A stretch of DNA of 64,000 nucleotides. It comes from Holophagae bacterium. Lineage in GTDB: Bacteria > Acidobacteriota > Holophagae > Acanthopleuribacterales > Acanthopleuribacteraceae. This document shows, piece by piece, positions 1-8,439 of the stretch. A program made the translations under genes and the position numbers. Below the pieces are notes generated by a model. It was not told where the DNA came from. It did no database searches and saw nothing but the letters and a program-made list of their open reading frames with translations. The stretch spans positions 310,001-374,000 of the forward strand of contig JAJCXM010000003.1 in assembly GCA_029263455.1 (NCBI GenBank). The letters are read 5' to 3'. Position 1 is the first letter of the stretch. The number at the start of each line of letters is the position of its first letter.

Positions 1-1345
1 CAGCTATTTCTTGATTATATTCTGTGTCCGATGAGGCGATGTTCAAACTCAACTTGTCCGACTCTGAGAATCGCAGAAAAAGGTCTGCACTCAGGACTCG
101 GTTTGTGTATCCGTCACCTTCGCGGCTGGTTGCCATAGCCCCGGCGGTGCTGTTCTTGCCAAAATCGTACCTATAGCGACCTACGAAACCAGTCGTTTTA
201 AAATCAAACGAAGAATTACGAGATCCCTGATTACCAGGGACGACAATATTGGTCACGTCATCTTGAGTCAAGAAGGTCCCGAAAGAGTGGGAGCCAGATT
301 TACCCGATAACTTCAGCGCCGCTGTAGGATTGGCCACGGTTCTGGTGTGTACCAGATTGAGAGGGGTTTGGTAAGTATCGGCACCTTCTTGAAAAAAGGG
401 CCGAGTTTCCGAAAAGAACAAGGCAAACTGCTCGTTAATACCAAGGTTCACTGCGTCCGCTTCCACCTGCGAAAAATCTGGACTAACGGTGGCGTTAAGC
501 GTCATGTTGGGAGTGACCCCCCAGCGCACGGTCGCGCCAGCATCGGACGAGCTATCTGAAACGTCAAAATCGTTGCCATTAAGCCCACTACGCCGTTCAC
601 TCTTGAATGCCGTAACGGTGGGAACCACTTCCAAATTGGCACCTGGCGCAACTCCTTCAATGCCAGCTATTTTGTCAGCCTGACCTAAGTAGGTATTTGC
701 GCCTCTCTTCCTTGGCCACAGGCCCATGTGATGACGGTAATCACGGGGATAACTTCGAAAGGCGTCAAAACCCCAAGTCTGCGGTCCTTGCTTATCTTGA
801 AACCTCAATTGATTGAAAGGAATCAATATTTCTGTTTCCCAACCCGTATCTGTCATACGAGAAGCCGAACTCCAAATTGCGTTCCAGGCGGTGTCATAAC
901 TGCCGCCGATTTCGTCATTGATGGCATCCATCTGAACGCCAACTGGGTTAACAATAAATTCATAGGCACGCCTTTGGTCATTAAAGGTGTCTAACATGAT
1001 GCCAACCCAATCGTCCTTGAACAGGTCATCGTGGTCGTTGTAGCGAGCCCTTATTTCTGATGGACGCGAATCGTGACAACGGAAGGCAGCCGCAAAGCCC
1101 CTTTCTGTCACTAATAGAAACAGTTCAGTGCGTACGGGAGGTGTCGTGTTATCTCCTGGTTGCACTTCGTAATCCAATTCTAGTCGAAGGGCATCGCGCC
1201 ACTCACTTTCATCCACGACACCGTCAACCACAACAGAGGAAGCGACCCCAATATCGTAGGTTTGAATGGACCTATTCTCCAACGCATCAGACGCCACCGA
1301 GAAGAAGCCCAGACAGATCGGAACCATAGCAGAGACACAGCGCAT
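1..1345 (-). CDS. DUF5916-type outer-membrane protein with N-terminal CBM9-like domain, 3' end outside window
   Basis: The reverse strand is open from an ATG at 1345 to the left edge (448 codons). The product begins with a short hydrophobic leader, then a beta-rich region of about 200 residues with the pattern of CBM9-like domains (VDGVVDESEWRDA, then DDWVGIMLDTFNDQRRAYEF). Next comes the signature of DUF5916 proteins, PDFSQVEADAVNLGIN followed by FFSETRPFFQEGADTY (around residues 310-345), and the start of a beta-barrel. Family members are predicted outer-membrane barrels with an N-terminal carbohydrate-binding-like domain; substrate and activity are unknown. The start is the first ATG and gives a plausible signal peptide; an in-frame ATG six codons later is the alternative. 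The C-terminal barrel lies beyond the window. Confidence 0.85.
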   Translation of the reverse strand, partial: MRCVSAMVPICLGFFSVASDALENRSIQTYDIGVASSVVVDGVVDESEWRDALRLELDYEVQPGDNTTPPVRTELFLLVTERGFAAAFRCHDSRPSEIRARYNDHDDLFKDDWVGIMLDTFNDQRRAYEFIVNPVGVQMDAINDEIGGSYDTAWNAIWSSASRMTDTGWETEILIPFNQLRFQDKQGPQTWGFDAFRSYPRDYRHHMGLWPRKRGANTYLGQADKIAGIEGVAPGANLEVVPTVTAFKSERRSGLNGNDFDVSDSSSDAGATVRWGVTPNMTLNATVSPDFSQVEADAVNLGINEQFALFFSETRPFFQEGADTYQTPLNLVHTRTVANPTAALKLSGKSGSHSFGTFLTQDDVTNIVVPGNQGSRNSSFDFKTTGFVGRYRYDFGKNSTAGAMATSREGDGYTNRVLSADLFLRFSESDKLSLNIASSDTEYNQEIA

Positions 1346-1622
1346 AATGACCTCAACAATCACATCGAAACGGATTTATGTGTTTATACGCAATTAGTGC
1401 CACCAAAGGTTTTCAACCAGTGTCATATTGCATCATCGCAAATGGCGCGAAAGATCGTGTTTTTTGCCAGCTATTTTAGCTTCTGTTATTCTTTCGCCAA
1501 TTTCGATTCTAGAGGACCGCTATAGTCCAATTCGTGCGCGATGTTTTGGTCGGAACCACATCGTGACTCCTTTGTTGCCACGTAAGGTCCATTCTGTGGC
1601 AATCGGTAACTATGACGATCGG

Positions 1623-3032
1623 TCACTTTGGAGTCCTGTTCACCAGCAAAAACAATGTTCGCGGTGACCCACTGATCTGCACCTTTTCCTTGATCGTAAA
1701 GTGCTTGGTAAAAACGGCTTCGAAATTTTCCAGGTCATAGTGATCAAAAATATCTTTTCTGCTTGCTAACAGGCTCTGCACCATTGGATCTTCCTTGGGC
1801 ACAAATTCGATCACGAGTTCGCGACACAGTGACGCAAAGAATTCGGCCAAGTAAGTAAGCGGCACATTGTTGGATATAGCCAGATGATGGATAAGCGCGA
1901 GCGCCAAAACCATGTCAACAGGTCCTCGTTGTAAGAGCGACATACGCTCTTGATTGGCCCAACCCAAGGCTGAACTAGGGTTGGCTAGGTCCATCAAAAG
2001 CGGCGTTAAGTGACGCTCTTTGTCTTTGCGACTCTCAAGGTAATTCTTCTCGACGCAAGCGGGATCGATATCAAAGGCATAGGTTGCTATCCCTTGTTTG
2101 GACGCTAGCCTACTAAACCGACCTGTATTGGCGCCCAAATCCCAAACTGTTCCTGGCTGACATTCGCTCAAGAATCGCTCGACCAAAGCCAACTTGTGTT
2201 CTTGTGAGTCGTCGGTATAGCTAAGATCGGAATAATATTCTGCCCATTCTGTCCCTTGAGGGTGCCACTGTAGTTTGGTAACAACGTTGATAAGACTCTC
2301 GTTGATCCACTCCAAAGACTGGGCTGATATTTTCCTTGTGACTTTCTTAGGTTGTGGGTTGGCGGCCGAATAGCGCCTTAAGGTTGCAGCGTGAATGTGT
2401 AAATGAGTTAAGAGGCCGTATTTGAACTTGGTTTTCGTAGGTAGAAGTTTGCTAACCAGGTCAAGAGGCACACCATCTATATAGAGGCTACTAAGCCTCA
2501 CATGGCGCACATCACCATAGGACATTAAAGCTAATGGCCCCAGGAAATGCTGACAAAACTGTTTATATGCCTGCCAAGGTTCACCATCTTCATATGTCTC
2601 CAGCGAAAGAGAGTCGATGAGCAGAGCGCGACCTTGATGGAACTGAATATTATAAGCGCTGGCATCCTTGAGGATCATGCCGTGTTTAAGTGCTTCCTTT
2701 TGTATCGACAGAGTCGCTAAAGCTGCATCCTTTAATTGAGAGAACGACCATTCGTAAGGGTAAGAGATAAAGGGAACCAAGTCCGGCTTAAGTACTTTAT
2801 AGGCACCGCGCCAATGATGATCTCCCTTATCTGGAAAATCGTCAGCGCCAACTTCACTATGGGGGATCAACAGACCGCGTTTGATCAAACGTTCATAAAG
2901 GCCTGAATCGTTAAGTTTTTGGTAATGCGACTCATACGCTTGATTCACCCGGCGATATAACGTTTGTTCATGAACAAATAAATATCCGCTAGGGTCCCTA
3001 AAAGAACCGGGTACTTTCATTGTCTCTTTCAT
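1623..3032 (-). CDS. Kinase-like domain fused to class I SAM-dependent methyltransferase (NoeA-like)
   Basis: 469 residues. The C-terminal half is a Rossmann methyltransferase: motif I DLGANTGRFS near residues 296-305, an acidic residue at the end of strand 2 (AFDIDP), and later MVLALALIHHL. The N-terminal half opens with SFRDPSGYLF and LYRRVNQAYESHY, the layout I recall for nodulation protein NoeA-like methyltransferases. Within it, KDASAYN (D123, N128) and LLIDS (D140) reproduce the spacing of the catalytic-loop Asp/Asn and metal-binding Asp of protein-kinase/APH folds, so a kinase-like fold is inferred. GAGG seven bases before ATG 3032 supports the start. The YLDPATGS mini-protein lies 158 bp upstream on the same strand. 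Substrate unknown. Confidence 0.8.
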   Translation of the reverse strand: MKETMKVPGSFRDPSGYLFVHEQTLYRRVNQAYESHYQKLNDSGLYERLIKRGLLIPHSEVGADDFPDKGDHHWRGAYKVLKPDLVPFISYPYEWSFSQLKDAALATLSIQKEALKHGMILKDASAYNIQFHQGRALLIDSLSLETYEDGEPWQAYKQFCQHFLGPLALMSYGDVRHVRLSSLYIDGVPLDLVSKLLPTKTKFKYGLLTHLHIHAATLRRYSAANPQPKKVTRKISAQSLEWINESLINVVTKLQWHPQGTEWAEYYSDLSYTDDSQEHKLALVERFLSECQPGTVWDLGANTGRFSRLASKQGIATYAFDIDPACVEKNYLESRKDKERHLTPLLMDLANPSSALGWANQERMSLLQRGPVDMVLALALIHHLAISNNVPLTYLAEFFASLCRELVIEFVPKEDPMVQSLLASRKDIFDHYDLENFEAVFTKHFTIKEKVQISGSPRTLFLLVNRTPK

Positions 3033-3190
3033 TTCATCGCCTCAAAACAAAAGAAGCTGTGCCATCGAACAACACAACCTCAATTCCGTTGTCTTTGCCT
3101 AAAGTCTCCAAACGCCGAAGGTCCTAATATCGATCAATCCTTTGCACAAGGCGAGTCAGTGGGCACACATTCAGACCTAAGTCTGTCGAC

Positions 3191-3433
3191 CTAAATCTCC
3201 GTATCGGAGGACGAAGAGTCTTCCGATTCTTCAACGGTAACGTCCTTCTTTCGCGAAAAGAAACTGCGCAGTTTTCGCCAATATCCAGCAATAAAGAATG
3301 CGGCACCTGCTAATGCTGCCAATACGCCTTGCAAGATAATGCTACCCGTAGCGGGATCTAGATAGGCATAGGCCGCTGAGGTTGAACCTATAAAAAATAG
3401 CAATACGATTGCCAAAGACCTTAGCCAAAACAC
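3191..3433 (-). CDS. Small membrane protein with YLDPATGS motif
   Basis: 80 residues starting at GTG 3433, with GGAGG seven bases upstream. The layout is a hydrophobic N-terminal segment ending at an AYA-like site, the motif YLDPATGS right after it (residues 24-31), a second hydrophobic segment (about 35-52), a basic patch (YWRKLRSFFSRKK) and an acidic, serine-rich tail. Small proteins with an N-terminal YLDPGTGS-type motif are a recurrent unnamed family. Here it lies directly upstream of the kinase-like/methyltransferase fusion on the same strand, which suggests co-expression. Function unknown. Either one membrane segment plus a cleaved signal peptide, or two membrane segments. Confidence 0.75.
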   Translation of the reverse strand: MFWLRSLAIVLLFFIGSTSAAYAYLDPATGSIILQGVLAALAGAAFFIAGYWRKLRSFFSRKKDVTVEESEDSSSSDTEI

Positions 3434-3756
3434 CCAGGGACCTCCGTAAATATAACGGCAAATAATAGCATAGTGGCTTGAACAAACCAGAATATGTTTA
3501 GCTCTAAATATCTGCGATGTTCACTCCGCGATACGCCAGAACCTGGGCCGAGACGAAAACCCAATCCATTCGAATGCCGGCTGACGTCGACGATCCGACC
3601 TATCGATTGCCGAATTGATCAACTTTCACAACTTGGATCTTACTACAGGGATACCTTGTTCACAGAGCTTCGCACAAGGCTCTGAATCTCGCGTTTTAAT
3701 TGCAGATTCATTAACTCTTTGTTCCCGTTAGGCGTTGATTTACCTATAGTTAAGCT
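3434..3756. other. Intergenic region between divergent genes
   Basis: This stretch separates the leftward YLDPATGS gene from the rightward NHL gene and must hold both promoters. The only structure I see is a short hairpin, CAGAGC-TTCGCACAAG-GCTCTG, at about 3664-3685. No convincing coding frame, repeat or transcription-factor box was found. Confidence 0.5.
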
Positions 3757-5529
3757 ATGGGCATCTTTCCATTGCTATTGTCATTATTCTGCCGACAGGG
3801 ACTTGAGAGCATTGGCTTCGAACGCCAACTGCCAGGCTTGTGCTACGACTCGTTTATTTATGATCTCAAGGGCCAACCTTGGGCCTTAGATCGTTGGCAT
3901 TCGGTTTTGGTTGACCTCGAGCATAAAACAGAAATCCCAATTGACTTATTTGACAGTTATTCAGAGCTTGATCTAGCGTGGCACCAAGATGGGCCTGTTG
4001 TTTTTGACCGTCTGCAGGGAAAGCTGCACTTGATCAACAGCCCCAGTTTTTTGGACCTAGCCCTACAGCCGATTGGGAAGCTCATGCGCCCATACTTCAG
4101 ACTCGGCTCAAACGAAAATTCGTGGCTATTTGTGGATGGAGCTCGAAAGGAACTCGTTGTCTTTGACAAGAAGGGTAAGTTTATACGTGTCTCCCCTATT
4201 GAGATTGATGATGCTTTAGATCCTGTTGCCGTCGGCGCGATTTCGGGAACATGGATTATCTTGGAAAAGAACTTTCACCGCTTGTTATTTGTCGATGATT
4301 CAGGGCAAGTTAATAAAATCATCGGCGGCTTCGGTTCAGCTCCAGGACTCTTCAATAGCCCATCGGATCTAGTGATATTTGAAGACTTGATTTTCGTTTC
4401 AGATAGCGGCAATGATCGAATACAAGTACTCGATCGACGCGGTAATGTCATCACAAAAATCGGTGCGTCGGAGTCGGTAAACCACACGGGCAACGGTGGA
4501 TTGCATGAGCCCCAACAGCTCATCGTTTGGCGAAAAGAGGGTCTTCTCAAACTAGCCATCTCGGAACCATTGGAGAATCGAGTTCAGATTTTTAGCGAAG
4601 CTAGTTCACACATACCCAACCCATATTTATCGCCCTCAGCTCATCTAGGTCCAAATATTGCCGTTCATCAACAGCAAGTCGCTATGGCTGACCCAGAGTC
4701 GGGCCGCATTTTCCTGTTTGATCTGCGCGCAGAAACGCCCATCCATACAGCCACCATGGCATCTCAAGGTAATGGTGTTGCAAATCTGCAACAAGCCGTC
4801 AGTTTGACGTTTGACGACGCCCAACATCTTTGGCTGCTTGATCGAGGACAAGAGACCATTGTTCAAGTGAAGATTGTTCCAAGTGCCAACAAATCAGTTG
4901 GCTTCAATGCGGACCAACTACATGTGGCTCGCACGATTCGTTGGTCTCATTTGGTCGAGGATACGTCAGCACTGGATTTGTCCATTATTCGTTGGCAACC
5001 GTCCGCGAAGCGTATTGTCCTGTTTGATCGACTTACACAGTCAATCTATAGCCTAAACGAGAATGGACATTTGGATGGCCAGCTGATTGATATTGGATTA
5101 CCAGTGATCGACCTCGCATGCAACGCTGGCCAAGTCCTGGTCGTCAGCGCAATTGCGCCCTTCGTAAGCCTTTACGACGTCTATGGCAAATCCATCACGT
5201 TGGGCGAATTTGGCATTGGACCTGGCCAGCTAATCAAACCTGTCGCCGTCGCAATCGTCGCAGGCAACTTGTACGTACTTGATCAGGAGCGCCAAAAAAT
5301 GCTTATTTTTGACGCACGTGAAGGGACATTCCTCTCTGAATTCGGTCAGATTGGCGTCGCTGATGGGGATTGGTGGAAACCAAGTTCCTTTGCCATTGAA
5401 AACAATGAGTTCTTCGTGAACGACTACGGTAATCACCGCGTTCAAAGCTTCGATCTAAATGGGCAATGGACGCGCACGTTCAGTACCGGCAGGACGGTCA
5501 CTCGCGCCACGAAGGCAATGCGCCAATGA
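3757..5529 (+). CDS. NHL-repeat beta-propeller protein
   Basis: 590 residues made of repeated propeller blades. NHL-type units are clearest at GGFGSAPGLFNSPSDLVIFEDLIFVSDSGNDRIQVLD (split here: GGFGSAPGLFNSP, then VSDSGNDRIQVLDRRG) and at the C-terminus (GEFGIGPGQLIKPVAVAI, then VNDYGNHRVQSFDLNG). A short hydrophobic N-terminus (MGIFPLLLSLF) may be a signal sequence. NHL propellers bind proteins or ligands and are usually not enzymes. Its last bases overlap the next start codon (ATGA at 5526), and that gene overlaps the di-haem peroxidase gene in the same way, so the three are translationally coupled. This suggests an exported module with a shared task. Confidence 0.8.
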   Translation: MGIFPLLLSLFCRQGLESIGFERQLPGLCYDSFIYDLKGQPWALDRWHSVLVDLEHKTEIPIDLFDSYSELDLAWHQDGPVVFDRLQGKLHLINSPSFLDLALQPIGKLMRPYFRLGSNENSWLFVDGARKELVVFDKKGKFIRVSPIEIDDALDPVAVGAISGTWIILEKNFHRLLFVDDSGQVNKIIGGFGSAPGLFNSPSDLVIFEDLIFVSDSGNDRIQVLDRRGNVITKIGASESVNHTGNGGLHEPQQLIVWRKEGLLKLAISEPLENRVQIFSEASSHIPNPYLSPSAHLGPNIAVHQQQVAMADPESGRIFLFDLRAETPIHTATMASQGNGVANLQQAVSLTFDDAQHLWLLDRGQETIVQVKIVPSANKSVGFNADQLHVARTIRWSHLVEDTSALDLSIIRWQPSAKRIVLFDRLTQSIYSLNENGHLDGQLIDIGLPVIDLACNAGQVLVVSAIAPFVSLYDVYGKSITLGEFGIGPGQLIKPVAVAIVAGNLYVLDQERQKMLIFDAREGTFLSEFGQIGVADGDWWKPSSFAIENNEFFVNDYGNHRVQSFDLNGQWTRTFSTGRTVTRATKAMRQ

Positions 5530-5894
5530 TCTTACAAGTCTTGTTCCTTATTGGCGGTTGTCCAATTTTCCAAAACGCGACTTCGGTGTTGGGCGATATC
5601 CACGTTGAGTACTGTTTTGATTCACTGCCCTCGCCCCGAATTCCGAATGTGCTGAGGATACGACTTAGCGAAGACACAGCAAAACTAGTTACAGGGTTGA
5701 TCGTAGACGCCCGCATGCCTGAGCATCAGCACGGGCTATTGCATCCAGTGACAGTAAAGAGAACGAGTCAGAAAGAATGGTCTGTTTCTGATCTCGTACT
5801 GCACATGCCAGGGCGTTGGGTTATCAGTTTAGATTTCGCTTACGGCGGTGACTACAGGCGCGTTCGCATCCCACTGAATCTGAAATTCCGATGA
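5526..5894 (+). CDS. YtkA-like domain protein
   Basis: 122 residues from ATG 5526, which overlaps the stop of the NHL gene; the frame is open further upstream but the coupled ATG is the natural start. A hydrophobic N-terminus (MILQVLFLIGGC) looks like a signal or lipoprotein signal. The centre carries VDARMPEHQHGL, matching the MPxHxHG signature of YtkA-like (FixH-related) immunoglobulin-fold domains, and the C-terminal pattern GRWVISLDF is typical of that family. Such domains often sit near copper or haem proteins. The histidines could bind metal, but this is inference. It sits between the NHL protein and the di-haem peroxidase. Confidence 0.8.
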   Translation: MILQVLFLIGGCPIFQNATSVLGDIHVEYCFDSLPSPRIPNVLRIRLSEDTAKLVTGLIVDARMPEHQHGLLHPVTVKRTSQKEWSVSDLVLHMPGRWVISLDFAYGGDYRRVRIPLNLKFR

Positions 5895-7030
5895 TCATTG
5901 CTGTCTTTTTCTTTTCTTGTCAGGTTGATTGGTCCCAGGAAGAGATCCATCTCATGCAAACGCTAACTATTCGAGTCCCACAGCTAGACCCTAGTAATCA
6001 TTATGAGTCTGATCCATTGGCTGCCGAACTTGGACGAAGCCTGTTCTTCGATCAACGACTTTCCGCAAAAGGGGACAAAAGTTGTGCGAGCTGCCACATC
6101 CCAAGTCAGTATTTCACCGACAAGCTCGATCACCCAGTTGGCTTCAAGCGCAATACGCCGACCCTCATCAATGCCGCCTTTCAGTCGTTTTTCTTTTGGG
6201 ACGGCCGACGAGACTCGCTCTGGTCTCAAGCATTGGACCCTGTTCAACATCCGTTAGAATTCGATTCGTCGATCGAAGAACTGGCCAATCTTGTTCGCAG
6301 CGATGACTGCCTATCGCAAAGATATCTGACAATATTTGGTGAATCTCCTACAAGTTTTAAGTTGCCTGATTCACAAACTATAGCTGTACACATCGCCAAA
6401 TCGATTGCGGCCTACGAGTTTAGGCTCATTTCGGCACCCAGCCCCTTTGATCATTTTGCGAAAACGCTCCAACAAGGACAAACAACGAGTCACTATCTAG
6501 ATTCGGTTGCACAAAAAGGGCTGAAACTATTTATTGGACAGGCAGGCTGCATCCGCTGCCACCACGGTCCCAGTTTCTCTGACGGTCAATTCCATCGACT
6601 AGGTATCCCGGATCAAATTGAGCCACCTACTTTGAGTGACTCGGGTCGCTGGCAAGGCATGCTAGATTGGCAAGCTCATCATCTTAACGCAGCGTCCGAA
6701 TTCAGCGACGACACCACTTCGTACAGAGCTCGTCGCGTCAAACTCATGCAGGTGAGTGATCGTGACTGGGCATCGTTTCGCACGCCAAGTTTACGTAATG
6801 TCGCCATGACTGCACCCTACATGCACAACGGGTCGTTTCCAACACTGGAGAGTGTTCTTGAAATGTATAACCTGCGAACCAACATTGTAGCTCATGGTCA
6901 TCATCCCGAACCACTGCTCACGCCGCTCGAACTGGGAGCAGACGAACTGAATCAACTGATCTTGTTCCTGCACACACTAACAAGCCCAATCGCTGATTCA
7001 TGGCTGGAACCTCCTCCATTATGTGATTAA
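5891..7030 (+). CDS. Di-haem cytochrome c peroxidase (MauG/CcpA family)
   Basis: 379 residues with two haem c attachment motifs, CASCH (65-69) and CIRCH (220-224), in the typical two-domain arrangement. Family hallmarks are LGRSLFFDQRLS before the first haem, TPTLINAAF and FFWDGR after it, and near the end TPSLRNVAMTAPYMHNGSFPTLESVLEMYN. Relatives either reduce hydrogen peroxide in the periplasm or oxidatively modify a partner protein, as MauG does; nothing visible separates the two. The start ATG 5891 overlaps the YtkA-like gene's stop (ATGA). The leader ends in FFFSC, so a lipoprotein is possible, though the usual basic n-region is missing. A methylamine dehydrogenase is not encoded in the window. 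Confidence 0.92.
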   Translation: MIIAVFFFSCQVDWSQEEIHLMQTLTIRVPQLDPSNHYESDPLAAELGRSLFFDQRLSAKGDKSCASCHIPSQYFTDKLDHPVGFKRNTPTLINAAFQSFFFWDGRRDSLWSQALDPVQHPLEFDSSIEELANLVRSDDCLSQRYLTIFGESPTSFKLPDSQTIAVHIAKSIAAYEFRLISAPSPFDHFAKTLQQGQTTSHYLDSVAQKGLKLFIGQAGCIRCHHGPSFSDGQFHRLGIPDQIEPPTLSDSGRWQGMLDWQAHHLNAASEFSDDTTSYRARRVKLMQVSDRDWASFRTPSLRNVAMTAPYMHNGSFPTLESVLEMYNLRTNIVAHGHHPEPLLTPLELGADELNQLILFLHTLTSPIADSWLEPPPLCD

Positions 7031-7094
7031 GAACACAGCCCTCTCCGATCAGCATAGGGTATGGTTAAGTAGTTCGTATTAGGATGGATGAATA

Positions 7095-8429
7095 ATGCAC
7101 TGGCTACTGTTACTTTTTTTATTTCATGAAGATGATCCCAAGATCTTGGATCGTCAGCCTCCGGTTGTCAGCCCATCCTTTCGAGCCATTGAACAGCGTG
7201 GTGCGCCTCCTTTTACATCATTGAATGTAACTCTGGCTAGTTGGTTACCCTTAGCTGAATTCGGAGCCAATCACACTAGCGGCGCGGACTGTTGGGGTTA
7301 TACGTCTCCCTCCGGTCGTGAATATGCCTTAATAGGCTTATCGCATGGAACCGGATTTGTAGAAATAAGCAATCCCGACAATGCCCAGGTTATTGAAGTA
7401 TTACCGAGTCCCGTTAGCCTCTGGCGAGATGTAAAGACTTACGGTGATCGCGCCTACGCAGTATCTGAGGGCGGTGGCGGCATTCAAATATTTGACCTTA
7501 GTCAAATTGACAGCGGTGTGGTAGTGCAATCAGGAACCGTTGACGATGTCCCTCCAAACAAAACTCATAATGTGGCCATTAACGAGACCAGCGGTTTTTT
7601 ATATCGATGCGGTGGTTCTGGCCAAGGCTTGCGAATTTACTCATTGGCCACGCCCGATACGCCGGTTTTTGTCAATAGTTGGTCATTTCGCTACGTTCAT
7701 GACGCCCAAATTGTCACCTACACAAGCGGACCCTATGCAGGGCGAGAAATCGCCTTCTTGTGTGCTGGTTTCAATAACGGCAATACACAGACCGGTTTAA
7801 CCATCTTGGATGTGACCGATAAGAACAACATCCTCGAATTGACTCATTTTTTTTACTCAACACCGGCCTACTCTCATCAAGGTTGGCTCTCGCCTGACCG
7901 AACGCGATTCTACTTGAATGATGAGCTAGATGAACAATTCCAAAGTACGACAACCACAACTCGAGTCGTTAATGTTGAAGACTTGAGTCAACCGGTTGAA
8001 GAGGCTTCTTTCACAAATGGCAATTCGGCGATTGATCACAATCTCTACACCAAAGACGACTTCATCTACGCCGCTAACTACCGCAGTGGTTTGCGTATCT
8101 ACCGCAATAACGCTGGAACCCTCAGTGAAATTGCATTCTTCGATACGTACCCAACCGATGATCAGGCCAACTTCAACGGCCTCTGGAGCAGCTATCCTTA
8201 TTTCCCTAGCGGCACCATTATTGGCAGTGACTTGGAGAGAGGCTTGTTCGTTTGGCGATTCGAGCCAGTTTCCGGCGATCTCAATGGCGATTACATTGTT
8301 GATGAATCAGATCTTCAATTGGCATCAGAATCCTGGCATCAATGCCCCAGCAACTGTGTCGGCGACATAAATGGGAATCTGCAAGTAGAAGTACTGGACC
8401 TTACAGGTATCATCAATCAAATGCAGTGA
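7095..8429 (+). CDS. LVIVD/choice-of-anchor-B-like secreted protein with dockerin-like C-terminus
   Basis: 444 residues, start ATG 7095 preceded by AGGATGG. After a short hydrophobic leader comes a propeller-like region with the features of choice-of-anchor-B proteins: WGYTSPSGREYALIGLSHG, GFVEISNPD, WRDVKTYGDRAYAVSEG, then HNVAINETSGFLYRCGG. The last 50 residues contain two EF-hand-like calcium loops, DLNGDYIVDESDL and DINGNLQVEVLDL, the layout of type I dockerin domains. It lies 64 bp downstream of the di-haem peroxidase on the same strand and may belong to that transcript. The tail may anchor the protein to a surface partner; no cohesin was seen in the window. Confidence 0.8.
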   Translation: MHWLLLLFLFHEDDPKILDRQPPVVSPSFRAIEQRGAPPFTSLNVTLASWLPLAEFGANHTSGADCWGYTSPSGREYALIGLSHGTGFVEISNPDNAQVIEVLPSPVSLWRDVKTYGDRAYAVSEGGGGIQIFDLSQIDSGVVVQSGTVDDVPPNKTHNVAINETSGFLYRCGGSGQGLRIYSLATPDTPVFVNSWSFRYVHDAQIVTYTSGPYAGREIAFLCAGFNNGNTQTGLTILDVTDKNNILELTHFFYSTPAYSHQGWLSPDRTRFYLNDELDEQFQSTTTTTRVVNVEDLSQPVEEASFTNGNSAIDHNLYTKDDFIYAANYRSGLRIYRNNAGTLSEIAFFDTYPTDDQANFNGLWSSYPYFPSGTIIGSDLERGLFVWRFEPVSGDLNGDYIVDESDLQLASESWHQCPSNCVGDINGNLQVEVLDLTGIINQMQ

Positions 8430-8439
8430 TTGCTGGCTA

